DNA from: an uncultured Lachnospiraceae bacterium
Lineage (GTDB): Bacteria > Bacillota > Clostridia > Lachnospirales > Lachnospiraceae
NCBI GenBank assembly: GCA_905235275.1
Contig: CAJOLA010000001.1
Coordinates: forward strand, 1-64,000
Direction of reading: 5' to 3'
DNA: 64,000 nucleotides
The position numbers were made by a program, and so were the translations under genes. Under the pieces are notes generated by a model. It was given only the letters and a program-made list of their open reading frames with translations. It did no database searches and was not told the origin of the DNA. This document shows, in pieces, positions 45,238 through 54,154 of the stretch. Position 1 is the stretch's first letter, and the number at the start of each line of letters is the position of its first letter.

Positions 45238-46253
45238 AATGCGCTCCTTTTCCTGAGATTAACAGGCGATACCACCCTTGGCGCCCTTTCATCAAGGAGC
45301 CACGTGGCCGCACTGTGTGTTTCCGAAACAGGAAACATCGGCGGTTCTTTTTCATAATCTATTGCCATTGCATATTTGTTGCGTACGGCAAATGCATCGC
45401 CCGGAGGCGGATCTATGAGAATCGGTGGCATGCCCTGTATGAAATTCAACTCACCGTCCTTTTTGGCAAGCGCGGGAAGTGATGATAACAATCCCCACGT
45501 ATACGGATGCCTCGGGTCGTAATAAATATCCTCGGCAGTACCAATCTCAACAATCTTTCCGGCATACATAACCGCAACCCTGTCGGCAACCTTTGCAACG
45601 GCACCGAGATCATGAGATATGAATATCATTCCTAAGTTTAATTTAGTACGGATATCCAGCAAAAGATTAAGTATCTTTTCCTCCACCGTCACATCAAGCG
45701 CGGTCGTTGCTTCATCCGCAAAAAGTATCTTTGGCTCTGAGGCAAGCGCCACCGCAATGACGCATCTTTGTCTCATACCTCCCGAAAAGAAATGCGGCTG
45801 CAGTTTGAATCGCTCATTGGCATCTCTTATACCGACAAGATCAAGCAGTTCGATTGCCCGCGCTTTTGCCTCTTCATTACTTACCTTTTTATGCTTTTGA
45901 ATGGCTTCGGTTATCTGCTTACCGATCGGTATCGTCGGATTCAAGGTAGTCATGGGATCCTGAAATACCATGGAAAGCTTTCCGCCCCTGAGCTGCCTCA
46001 TCTTTTTCTCGTTGTAGTCCGTAATATCTTCACCGTCAACAATAATGCTACCGCTTTTGATATGTGCATTCTTTGGCAACAGCTTCATTACGGATTTACA
46101 CATTACGGTTTTGCCGCAGCCCGATTCGCCGACTACGCCAAGTATTTCCCCGGGCTTTAGCTGCAGGCTTACATTTCTTACCGCCTGCACTTCCCCTTTC
46201 GGCGTGTCAAAGGATATCGACAAATTATTCAGTTCTAAAAGGTTTCCACTCAT
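45219..46253 (-). CDS. Importer 2: ATPase (OppD/AmiE type)
   Basis: A 344-residue ATPase from the ATG at 46253, which overlaps the stop of the solute-binding protein as ATGA; the track start is an upstream GTG. Walker A is GESGCGKTV, signature FSGGMRQR, Walker B ILFADEATTALD. The C-terminal extension reads GDAFAVRNKYAMAIDYE...ATWLLDERAP. Here all four cysteines found in importers 1, 3 and 4 are replaced, the form I recall from Streptococcus/Bacillus OppD/AmiE. This suggests importer 2 is closer to true oligopeptide systems. Confidence 0.9.
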   Translation of the reverse strand: MSGNLLELNNLSISFDTPKGEVQAVRNVSLQLKPGEILGVVGESGCGKTVMCKSVMKLLPKNAHIKSGSIIVDGEDITDYNEKKMRQLRGGKLSMVFQDPMTTLNPTIPIGKQITEAIQKHKKVSNEEAKARAIELLDLVGIRDANERFKLQPHFFSGGMRQRCVIAVALASEPKILFADEATTALDVTVEEKILNLLLDIRTKLNLGMIFISHDLGAVAKVADRVAVMYAGKIVEIGTAEDIYYDPRHPYTWGLLSSLPALAKKDGELNFIQGMPPILIDPPPGDAFAVRNKYAMAIDYEKEPPMFPVSETHSAATWLLDERAPRVVSPVNLRKRSALWQQIQ

Positions 46254-47857
46254 CTGCTGATAGTCCACTCTTCAATATTCCACATAACACCGACTGCGTG
46301 ATGTCCCAATGTTCTTGTTGTATCAGGTCCCGTAAGTCCCTTTACTCCGACATAGTTACCCTGGAGATAAACTAAGAGGAGTACACCGGGTTTTTGTGCA
46401 TAAGTCTTTTCAAAGTTAGAATACGCCGTTTTTCTTTCAGCTTCAGTCTTAGCGTAACGTCCTTCTTCAAGAATCTTATCAACGTCCGGATTTGAGTAAT
46501 GCATGTTGTTACTGCTTCCGGTTGTTGTGTACTGTCTGTAAATCATATCCGGGTCAAACTCGGTAGCATATCCTGCGAGGAATCCGTTATAACCCTTCTT
46601 CCAATCAAATTTTTGAACGAATACGATTTCCATCTCTACGCCGACCTGCTTAAGCATATTGGATACAACGTTTGCGATATCCACACGCTCCTCTTCCCAC
46701 TCTCTTGTCTGAATGGTGAAGTGGAATTTCTGACCGTTTCTTTCATAGATACCGTCTGAGCCCTTCTTCCATCCGAGTTTTTCCATCTCAGATGCGAACT
46801 TATCTTTGTCATATGAATAGATGTCGGCAGCCTTATCCGTTCCCAAAGGATTTCTCTGAATCGGTGAATAAGCAGTCTCACCCTGACCTACAAGAACGCT
46901 GTCTACGATTGCCTTTTTATCAACCGCATAGTTAAGAACACCGATTGAGTCTGCGTTATCCTTCCAGAAATCAGAGCTCATATCCATTGATGCAGCACGG
47001 TAATCGGCTGTCGTAAATACCCACTGCTTAAAGTTATCATTGCCGTTAAAAGTAGCGGCATATTTTGAATTAAGCCATGCAAGATCGGCTTCGCCCGCCT
47101 GTATCATGGTAGCTTTGGTTGTCTCATCACCTACTGTTTTGTAAACAAGTGTCTCAATGTTTGGAACCTTGTCATAATAGTCTGAATTAGCAGTGAAGGT
47201 AATCATTCCACCGTCGGTATCCCATGATTTAAGCTTATATTTACCGGTACCTACAGGCTTATGGTTATATTCGGTAGTTTCAAGATCCTGTCCCTCGAAG
47301 AGATGCTCCGGAATAATTCCGATTGTAAAATATGTCTCTATGGGAAGCATGAGTTTGCTCAACTTAATCTCAACGGTATAATCATCCTTCTTATTAACCG
47401 AAGAAATGTCTTCATAATCAGTTCTTATTCCATCTGCAAGTGCTTCATCTTCCAGAATTCTCTTATATGTATAAACCACATCATCCGCATTAAAAGGTTC
47501 ACCGTCGTGCCACTTTACGCCCTGACGAAGTTTAAATGTATAAGTAAGCGCTCCTTCATCAAAGCTGTAGCTTTCAGCAAGATCTTCCGTAGGCTTTCCG
47601 TTTGCATCAAGCTTTAAAAGACCTGAGTAAACGATTCTTGTCAGCTCTCCGTGTGTATCAAGGAGCGGATTAATGCTGTCAACCTCTTCGCCTGCATATA
47701 CAAGCGTATTGTCAAGATTTGAGGAAGGCGCCGCCGTTGAAGCGGATTCACCTGATGAAGCCGCGGGGCTTTCGGGTGTTCCTGAAGAACATGCAGCCAT
47801 TGAAGCAGCCATAACACCAACTAATGCAAGTGATGCAAATTTCATTGTTTTTTTCAT
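46250..47857 (-). CDS. Importer 2: solute-binding lipoprotein (family 5)
   Basis: A 535-residue lipoprotein (lipobox MAAC, Cys about 23, Ser/Ala/Pro-rich linker). Family-5 features include DINPLLDTHGELTRIVYSGL-like start, VKWHDGEPFNADDVVYTYKRI and VGTGKYKLKSWD. It resembles AppA/OppA-type binding proteins for peptides more than NikA, but family-5 proteins also bind metal chelates. In this operon it is third, after both permeases, unlike the other three importers where it comes first. Confidence 0.9.
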   Translation of the reverse strand: MKKTMKFASLALVGVMAASMAACSSGTPESPAASSGESASTAAPSSNLDNTLVYAGEEVDSINPLLDTHGELTRIVYSGLLKLDANGKPTEDLAESYSFDEGALTYTFKLRQGVKWHDGEPFNADDVVYTYKRILEDEALADGIRTDYEDISSVNKKDDYTVEIKLSKLMLPIETYFTIGIIPEHLFEGQDLETTEYNHKPVGTGKYKLKSWDTDGGMITFTANSDYYDKVPNIETLVYKTVGDETTKATMIQAGEADLAWLNSKYAATFNGNDNFKQWVFTTADYRAASMDMSSDFWKDNADSIGVLNYAVDKKAIVDSVLVGQGETAYSPIQRNPLGTDKAADIYSYDKDKFASEMEKLGWKKGSDGIYERNGQKFHFTIQTREWEEERVDIANVVSNMLKQVGVEMEIVFVQKFDWKKGYNGFLAGYATEFDPDMIYRQYTTTGSSNNMHYSNPDVDKILEEGRYAKTEAERKTAYSNFEKTYAQKPGVLLLVYLQGNYVGVKGLTGPDTTRTLGHHAVGVMWNIEEWTISR

Positions 47858-47876
47858 TACTGATCTCCTCCGTCAA

Positions 47877-48848
47877 TTATAAATTACTTGGGGTTTTGGT
47901 AGTTTCTTTTCTGTAGAAGTTTGCCATATTGGTTATGCATACAAGAGTTGTTATAACAAAAATACCCGGTACGATAATTACCCACCATGTATTCAAAACC
48001 AAAGCTTTATTGGCCAGGGATAACATGCTACCCCAAGAGATAACATCTACGGGCAATCCAAGGCCAAGGAAACTGAGTGTCGATTCCGTAGTTATCGCCG
48101 TGCCCACTGACGAAACTGCCGCAAACATAATGGCAGCTACAAAATTCGGTATCAGGTGCGTTTTAAATATGTAGAAGAATCTGCCTCCGGCACTCCTTGC
48201 ATATATAACGTAATCGCTGTTCCTGATCTGGCGCACCTCGCTTCGCACGATACGTGCCAGTCCGAACCACGCCGTTATACCTATCACGACCGACAGCGTC
48301 ACAACGTTATTGGAACTAAATACCGCCGTAACAACGAGAATGATAAGTATGGACGGAATACTTCCGCTCATCTCCGTTATTCTCATGAGTATGGAATCAA
48401 CACGCGCCGATGCCGTTCCGCTCAGACTTCCGTAAACGGTACCGATAATCGTCGTAATGGCGGCCCCCAGAAGACCGACTATGATTGACGTTCGACCGCC
48501 GTACCAGATCATGGAATATATGTCTCTTCCAAGCGAATCCGTTCCGAATAAGAATTCGGAATTGGGTGCCTGATTGATATGGTCAAGATAGAACCCGTTG
48601 GGATCGTGATTTGCAAGAATCGGCGCTATTATGCAACCGAATGCTATTGCGCAAAATACGATAAGAGAGGCAATGGGCTTGCCCTTCATCTTCTCTCTGA
48701 ATGTCTGCTTCTTAAACTGCGGAGTGTGGATTTTGTATTCGGGCCCAACAATCCGAAACATGTCTTTATCATTTTCGATCTGTATATCGACGTTCGGTTC
48801 TTCCGCAGACACGGCTTTATTCTTTTCGAAAACTGCGTTTTTCACCAT
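47877..48848 (-). CDS. Importer 2: permease (OppC type)
   Basis: A 323-residue permease with a long N-terminal cytosolic extension of about 60 residues before the first helix, a feature of OppC/AmiD proteins. Conserved FLFGTDSLGRDIYSMIWYGGRTS follows the first helix, and the coupling loop RSAGGRFFYIFKTHLIPN contacts the ATPase. It overlaps permease B by 7 nt and precedes the solute-binding protein by 19 bp. Confidence 0.9.
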   Translation of the reverse strand: MVKNAVFEKNKAVSAEEPNVDIQIENDKDMFRIVGPEYKIHTPQFKKQTFREKMKGKPIASLIVFCAIAFGCIIAPILANHDPNGFYLDHINQAPNSEFLFGTDSLGRDIYSMIWYGGRTSIIVGLLGAAITTIIGTVYGSLSGTASARVDSILMRITEMSGSIPSILIILVVTAVFSSNNVVTLSVVIGITAWFGLARIVRSEVRQIRNSDYVIYARSAGGRFFYIFKTHLIPNFVAAIMFAAVSSVGTAITTESTLSFLGLGLPVDVISWGSMLSLANKALVLNTWWVIIVPGIFVITTLVCITNMANFYRKETTKTPSNL

Positions 48849-49840
48849 CTTATCTCCTTAGTTACTTTCATTCTCGGATCAATCTGTTCGTTGATTGCCT
48901 GAGCCACAAAGCTTGCGAAAAATACAAACGCCCCGGTAAGCAATACGGTTGTCATGAGCATGTTATAGTCGTGTAATTTCGCGCTCTCAACCGCCAGGTT
49001 ACCTATGCCCGGATATCCGAACACGGCTTCCACCACGACCGTTCCCGATATAACGTGCGGTATCGCTATCGCCATAATACTTACTATGGTAGGACCGACA
49101 TTTCTCAGACAATGCTTCCAAACTATCTGTCTTCTCGTAAGACCTTTAGATTTTGCAAGAAGCACATAATCCTTTCGGAATTCGTCCAGGAGCTTGTTTC
49201 TTATCATGTATGCGTAGTACCAGAAATGACTCGCAATCATTACAATCAGAGGCAGAATCATATGCCATATTCTGTTCCCCAGGTCGTTTTGCTTTCCGAC
49301 GTCGTAAGCGCCGCTGCTCGGAAACCATCCGAGGTTAACGCTAAATATCAATACCAGTACAACACCCAGCCAAAACGGAGGAATGTAATAGGTTGCCGTT
49401 CCGACCTTACAGATAATCTTGTCAAGCAAATCGTCTTCATGAAGTGCGGCAACCGTCGCCAAAACTATCGCAAGAACAAATACGACAATATATGCCGTTA
49501 TACCAAGCGCTAACGTATTACCAATCAGAGGACCCATGACATCCTGAACCTTCATCTTATATTTCAGGGATAATCCGAAGTCACCGTGAAGAGCTCCTCC
49601 AAGCCATTTGAAGTATTGAACGAAAAGATTATCATCTAGACCGAGTCTCGCTCTGGCAGCCGCAATCTGCTCATCATTCATGCTGTCCAATGCTTCCCCG
49701 TAAAATGCCTGCAGCGGATCTCCCGGCGCAAGCCTTGCAAGAATGAACACAACTACGGACAGTATGAACATCGCAATTACGAATAAAATTACATACTTAA
49801 TTGTTTTTTTAATTATTTTATTTCTTTTTTTGCTTTTCAT
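48842..49840 (-). CDS. Importer 2: permease (OppB type)
   Basis: A 332-residue permease beginning with a Lys/Arg-rich cytosolic start, then a first helix, the conserved ARLAPGDPLQAFYG motif and the coupling loop SKGLTRRQIVWKHCLRN. It is the first gene of the importer-2 operon, about 60 bases downstream of a GC-tract dyad and a candidate promoter. Confidence 0.9.
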   Translation of the reverse strand: MKSKKRNKIIKKTIKYVILFVIAMFILSVVVFILARLAPGDPLQAFYGEALDSMNDEQIAAARARLGLDDNLFVQYFKWLGGALHGDFGLSLKYKMKVQDVMGPLIGNTLALGITAYIVVFVLAIVLATVAALHEDDLLDKIICKVGTATYYIPPFWLGVVLVLIFSVNLGWFPSSGAYDVGKQNDLGNRIWHMILPLIVMIASHFWYYAYMIRNKLLDEFRKDYVLLAKSKGLTRRQIVWKHCLRNVGPTIVSIMAIAIPHVISGTVVVEAVFGYPGIGNLAVESAKLHDYNMLMTTVLLTGAFVFFASFVAQAINEQIDPRMKVTKEIRW

Positions 49841-49870
49841 TTTTGGAAAACCCCATAAGCATTTTTGATT

Positions 49871-49915
49871 ATTTTATGAATTAATTTTTTTTTCCTTAAG
49901 CCCCCTAGGGGGTTA
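49871..49915 (-). promoter_or_regulatory. Promoter 3 with GC-tract dyad (importer 2)
   Basis: The perfect palindrome CCCCCTAGGGGG (49901-49912) lies directly upstream of minus-strand TTAAGG (-35), a 17-bp spacer and TAAAAT (-10). It is the most symmetrical of the dyads and again adjoins the -35 element. Confidence 0.6.
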
Positions 49916-49989
49916 ATTTTGCCTGTTTTATCAAGTTTTTTAAGATTTTCTTTTTAGGAATATTAAAACGGTTAAAAACTTAAAAAAAT

Positions 49990-50028
49990 AAGGCGACTCC
50001 GTCTTTAAAAACGGAATCGCCTTTTTTT
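49990..50028 (-). terminator. Terminator of the importer-3 operon
   Basis: aggcgactccgt and acggaatcgcct form a 12-bp stem with one mismatch and A/T tracts on both sides. It lies 17 bases after the stop codon of methyltransferase 3. Confidence 0.85.
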
Positions 50029-50044
50029 ATTGAAGACTTATTAA

Positions 50045-50782
50045 TCATCTGTATTGTGGTTTTCTGATTACATATGCTTCTCTTTTGTAATTATCATTGG
50101 AAAGCCAATCATTATCGACATACTTTTTTCTTTCAAGATTGTCGATATCTTTAAGACTTACTATGGTTATTTCATAACCGTCTCTGTCTATGTAATCAAA
50201 AGGCTTACCTTCACCTCTGTGCAACGGAAGGTTTTGTATGAGCTCTTCAGAGTATGAATTATCATCATTTTTGTCTTTATGATCTTCTGCCTTTACTTCT
50301 CTGCTTATACTGTTCCAATCTCCGTCAATAATGATCACACACCCTCCCGGTTTCGTTACACGGATCCATTCATCAACAGCTTCCCTCGGATGAGGCAGCG
50401 TCCATAAAAGATGCCTGTTAATAACGACATCAAATTTGTCATCCTCTTCGCCGGTGTTTTCCGCGTCCGCAATGTCAAAAGTAACGCGGCTCACAAGTCC
50501 TGCTTCGCTTACCTTTCTTTTTGCATCACTTTGCATGCCTTCGGATAAATCTATACCTTTTACGTTATATCCAAGCTCTGCAAGAAGCAGTGTCAAAAAT
50601 CCGGTACCGCATCCGACATCAAGAATGTCCTTTGTATCAACCGGTACAATGTTTTGTAAGAATTTTAACCATGCCTGTTTTTCATCATCACCTTTTAATC
50701 CGTGGCCGTCCTGGGCATCATAATCCTTACATCCGATATCCCAGTATCTTGCCACCTGCTCTTTTATTTCTTTGTCTTCCAA
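50045..50782 (-). CDS. Class I SAM-dependent methyltransferase 3
   Basis: A 245-residue methyltransferase with motif I ILDVGCGTGFLTLLLAE and the family segment NRHLLWTLPHPREAVDEW, close in sequence to methyltransferase 2 but without the His-rich insert. The likely start is a TTG at 50782, two bases after the stop of the importer-3 ATPase, with only a weak ribosome site, so translation probably depends on coupling. It is the last gene of the importer-3 operon, before a strong terminator. The acceptor is unknown. Confidence 0.82.
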   Translation of the reverse strand: MEDKEIKEQVARYWDIGCKDYDAQDGHGLKGDDEKQAWLKFLQNIVPVDTKDILDVGCGTGFLTLLLAELGYNVKGIDLSEGMQSDAKRKVSEAGLVSRVTFDIADAENTGEEDDKFDVVINRHLLWTLPHPREAVDEWIRVTKPGGCVIIIDGDWNSISREVKAEDHKDKNDDNSYSEELIQNLPLHRGEGKPFDYIDRDGYEITIVSLKDIDNLERKKYVDNDWLSNDNYKREAYVIRKPQYR

Positions 50783-50784
50783 TT

Positions 50785-51414
50785 TTACACATCTGCCCTT
50801 TCTATATGATTTAATTCAGGTAGTTCTATTATACTTGTGCATACCCTTTCCGCAAGTGATTTGTTGTGGGTAATGATCATCATCCCCAGCTCCCGCTTCT
50901 TTGCTTCATCAAGAAGGAGATTCCAAATCTGCGCCTGGGTAATGGCATCAAGCATCGTTGTAATCTCATCACATATCAAAAATTTTGTTTTTGGTGAAAG
51001 AACTCTTGCTATACAAAATCTCTGCAGCTCTCCACCCGATAACTCAGACGGCCATCTGGTAAACCATTTTTTCTCAATGCCCATTCGACCGAGAAGGTCG
51101 TCATCCGGCACCCATGCCTCTTCTAAAATATCCTTCATCTTAAGACGCGGGTTAACGGAAAATTCGGGATGCTGATAAATCATCTGAACCGGTGAATATC
51201 CCTTTTTCGGAAGATCGCCCCCGTCAAGAGACACGCTCCCCGCCAAGGGCTTCAAGTATCCTGCAAGGATCTTTGCTAGTGTACTTTTACCGTAACCGGA
51301 TGGTCCAACAACACCAACCCTCTCACCGCTGTTTATGGTTATTGATATATCTTTTAATATCCACGGGCTTTTTTTTGTGTATTTAAAGTTAATATTCTCA
51401 CCCGTCAGCTGCAT
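50785..51414 (-). CDS. Importer 3: short ATPase (NikE/OppF position)
   Basis: A 209-residue ATPase from the ATG at 51414, chosen over the GTG at 51420 because GAGGTG lies five bases upstream. Walker A GPSGYGKST, Q-loop IYQHPEFSVNPRLKMKD, signature LSGGELQR, Walker B FLICDEITTMLD. It lacks any C-terminal peptide-transport extension and is shorter than most OppF/NikE proteins. Its closest relative in the window is the importer-4 copy. It overlaps the upstream ATPase by about 17 nt. Confidence 0.88.
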   Translation of the reverse strand: MQLTGENINFKYTKKSPWILKDISITINSGERVGVVGPSGYGKSTLAKILAGYLKPLAGSVSLDGGDLPKKGYSPVQMIYQHPEFSVNPRLKMKDILEEAWVPDDDLLGRMGIEKKWFTRWPSELSGGELQRFCIARVLSPKTKFLICDEITTMLDAITQAQIWNLLLDEAKKRELGMMIITHNKSLAERVCTSIIELPELNHIERADV

Positions 51415-52318
51415 GTGCACACCTCACCTTTCCCCCTCTGACCTCCGTCATCGGAATATTTCCTGCGCATTTGTCATCTCTTAACCAACATCTCGGAGAA
51501 AACAGACATCCCGACGGCAAATCGCCGGCGTATGGCTGAGTTCCCCTGATGGGCGTGAAATCATTTTGCGGAAGAGCCTTAATAAGCGACTGAGAATACG
51601 GGTGTCTCAGTTTATCGCTGTTATGAACAAAGTCCTCAACCGGTGCAAGCTCCAAAACCGAGCCCGCATAAAAAACGGCAATACGATCGGCAACCCCCAG
51701 CGCCAGATCAATGTCATGTGTTATGAGAAGGATTCCCGTACCGTTATCTGCCAGCTCCCTGAAATCCTTCAGCGCCTCAAGTGCCATCTTAAGATCGAGA
51801 CCCGGCGTCGGCTCATCGGCTATTATTAAATCGGGCCTTCCCATAAGAGCCGATGTTACAAGAATTCTTCTTGACATACCTCCCGAGCACTGGAACGGAT
51901 ATTTTTCTTCCGTGCCCTTGGGCAGATTATATTGTTCAAAAAGCTCTTCCTGTCTCTCCTTGGTTCCGTTAACGCCGATAACCTGATCCCCCACTTTCAT
52001 GACGGGATCAAGGTGATCGACTGACTGGGGGATATAAGCTATATCCTTCCCCAGGTATTTTCTGATTGATTTTTCATCAATATCGTTTCCCTTATAAGTA
52101 ACTTCTCCCGTAACCGTTGCATTTTTCGGAAGCAATCCCAAAACCGCCTCCGCAAGAATACTTTTTCCGGAACCGCTCGATCCCACCACGGCGACTATCT
52201 CACCCTTGTTGATATCGAGCGAGAGCTGATGAATAACCTCCAGCTCATACTTATGGAAACCTTTTTTATACATACTGAAAGAAACCAGCAGATCTTTTAC
52301 TTTTAATAATTCTTCCAT
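51398..52318 (-). CDS. Importer 3: ATPase (NikD/DppD type)
   Basis: A 306-residue ATPase with Walker A GSSGSGKSI, Q-loop IPQSVDHLDPVMKV, an altered signature CSGGMSRR and Walker B LIIADEPTPGLD. The C-terminal extension keeps four cysteines (GCLFSPRC, DDKCA, VRCAH) in the pattern of iron-sulfur-binding DppD tails. It pairs with the short ATPase. The importer-4 copy is nearly the same in every motif. Confidence 0.88.
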   Translation of the reverse strand: MEELLKVKDLLVSFSMYKKGFHKYELEVIHQLSLDINKGEIVAVVGSSGSGKSILAEAVLGLLPKNATVTGEVTYKGNDIDEKSIRKYLGKDIAYIPQSVDHLDPVMKVGDQVIGVNGTKERQEELFEQYNLPKGTEEKYPFQCSGGMSRRILVTSALMGRPDLIIADEPTPGLDLKMALEALKDFRELADNGTGILLITHDIDLALGVADRIAVFYAGSVLELAPVEDFVHNSDKLRHPYSQSLIKALPQNDFTPIRGTQPYAGDLPSGCLFSPRCWLRDDKCAGNIPMTEVRGGKVRCAHAADG

Positions 52319-52332
52319 ACTGACTCCTTTCG

Positions 52333-53178
52333 TTATTCATTACCGGTATTAGGATTAAGAAGATGCTTAAGTCCTTCACCTATCAGATCAAAAAAGATTA
52401 CCGCTATAAGAAGCATCAGACCCGGGAATACCGCCAGCCACCATTTTCCGGTAACTATATGCGTCATGGCTTCCGCAAGAATAACACCGATTGCCGGCAG
52501 CTCTTTTGGAAGTCCGAATCCCAAAAACGTAACTGATGATTCATGCATAATCGCATGCGGAAACAGAAGGGTCACACCGATAAAGTACACCGGCAATATA
52601 TGCGGAATAATGTGCTTTACTGCAACCTGCCATCTGGTTTTTCCCATCTTATAGGCAGCAAGAACGTACTGGGAGCTTCTTACCTGCAATACCTCCTGCC
52701 TGATCATTCGGGTCATGGACGGCCAGTGCGTTACCGCAACGGCAACGGTTATACCGAGTACGCCTTTTCCCATCATGAACGAAATAAGGATTAGAAGTAC
52801 AAGGTGAGGAAGACCCATACAAAGATCGACCGCAAAGTTTACAACCCTGTCAACCCATCCTCCAAATACTGCAGACAATATACCCATTACTATGGCTATT
52901 ACGGAACTGATTGCCACGGCAATAAGTCCTATTACCATACTGATGGATAAACCCTTTACGGATCTAAAGAACATGTCTCGCCCCAGATTATCGGTTCCAA
53001 ACCAATGCTCACCTGAAGGCGGTAAAAATTTGGTATCAAAATTTACCGCGTATGAATCCTCCCCGAGACAGCATCCCCAGATGAATATTCCCAAAAGATA
53101 TATCAGGGCAATAATCATCGTTATAAGGAGTACGACTCTTTGGTTCATAAGCCCGGTCTTTTTATATATTTTATGCAT
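52333..53178 (-). CDS. Importer 3: permease (NikC/DppC type)
   Basis: A 281-residue permease with WFGTDNLGRDMFFRSVKG and the coupling loop AYKMGKTRWQVAVKHIIPH. Six helices are expected. It overlaps the NikB-type permease by 8 nt. The importer-4 copy differs at few positions. Confidence 0.9.
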   Translation of the reverse strand: MHKIYKKTGLMNQRVVLLITMIIALIYLLGIFIWGCCLGEDSYAVNFDTKFLPPSGEHWFGTDNLGRDMFFRSVKGLSISMVIGLIAVAISSVIAIVMGILSAVFGGWVDRVVNFAVDLCMGLPHLVLLILISFMMGKGVLGITVAVAVTHWPSMTRMIRQEVLQVRSSQYVLAAYKMGKTRWQVAVKHIIPHILPVYFIGVTLLFPHAIMHESSVTFLGFGLPKELPAIGVILAEAMTHIVTGKWWLAVFPGLMLLIAVIFFDLIGEGLKHLLNPNTGNE

Positions 53179-54154
53179 TCGCCTTACCCTCCCTTAATCT
53201 CGGATCAAATACTCCGTAGAGGATATCGGCTATCAGATTTCCGGCAAAAACAAATAACGCCGAAATAAGTGATATTCCCAATAGAAGCGGTACGTCTGCA
53301 CTTAGAGCTGCCGCCGTCGTTGCAGTTCCTATTCCCGGATATGAGAATACATTTTCCGCAAGCGCCATTCCTCCGAAAAGCTCACTGAAGGATGCAAACT
53401 GCAACGTGATTGCAGGCAATGCTATATTCCTTAAAATATGACGTCTTGTTATCTGCCTGTCTGTCTCTCCTCTCGTTTTTGCGTATAAAACGTAATCACT
53501 TCTGTTAATCTCGACATATTTTTGCCTGGTATATAGTATTACATCTCCCATGCTTACTATCGTTAAGGTAAAAGCCGGAAGTACCATATGATACAGTCTG
53601 TCCGCGAAAGTTACGTCGGACGATACTTTACCCATCGGCGTCGCCATACCTATCGGGAACCACCCCAGCAGCACACCGAACACTGTCAGGATTATCAGTC
53701 CCAGCCAAAAGGTCGGCGCTGATTTTAATCCCAAAAAAATCGTTTTGATAATGCGGTCAAAAACACTGTTCTCATGCTTTCCGCATGCCATGCCCAGGAA
53801 AAATCCGATAATTCCCGAAAGCGCCCATGAAACCATCATTAACACAAATGACATGGAAAATCTTTCAAAAATAACATCGGCAACCGGTCTTTTATACGTT
53901 ATGGACGTTCCCATATCGCCCTGAAACAAATGCCCCAGCCATGTAAAAAATCTCTGAGGAAGCGGATCGTTGAGCCCCCAATACTGCGCTATCTCCTGCC
54001 TTGCCTCAGGCGAAAGAGTCGACTCCGTTCCGACATAAGTCGTCAGAGGATCTATCGGTGCACTTGTTATGAGAATAAAAGCAAGAAGACTTACGGAAAA
54101 TAACAGAATTACCAGTCTGATTATTTCACTCACAAGGCTTTTCGTCTTGAACAT
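53171..54154 (-). CDS. Importer 3: permease (NikB/DppB type)
   Basis: A 327-residue permease from the ATG at 54154 (MFKTKSLVSEI), which overlaps the stop of the solute-binding protein by one base (TAATG) and matches the start of the importer-4 paralogue; the track start at 54169 is too long. It has the ITSAPIDPLTTYVG and ENVFSYPGIGTATTAAAL segments. The run KTRGETDRQITRRHILRN is the ATPase-coupling loop. Confidence 0.9.
   Translation of the reverse strand: MFKTKSLVSEIIRLVILLFSVSLLAFILITSAPIDPLTTYVGTESTLSPEARQEIAQYWGLNDPLPQRFFTWLGHLFQGDMGTSITYKRPVADVIFERFSMSFVLMMVSWALSGIIGFFLGMACGKHENSVFDRIIKTIFLGLKSAPTFWLGLIILTVFGVLLGWFPIGMATPMGKVSSDVTFADRLYHMVLPAFTLTIVSMGDVILYTRQKYVEINRSDYVLYAKTRGETDRQITRRHILRNIALPAITLQFASFSELFGGMALAENVFSYPGIGTATTAAALSADVPLLLGISLISALFVFAGNLIADILYGVFDPRLREGKANA

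Noticed and set aside
39559-49915. NikR-type operator
   Set aside because: I looked for the GTATGA-N16-TCATAC pattern around the importer promoters and saw none.
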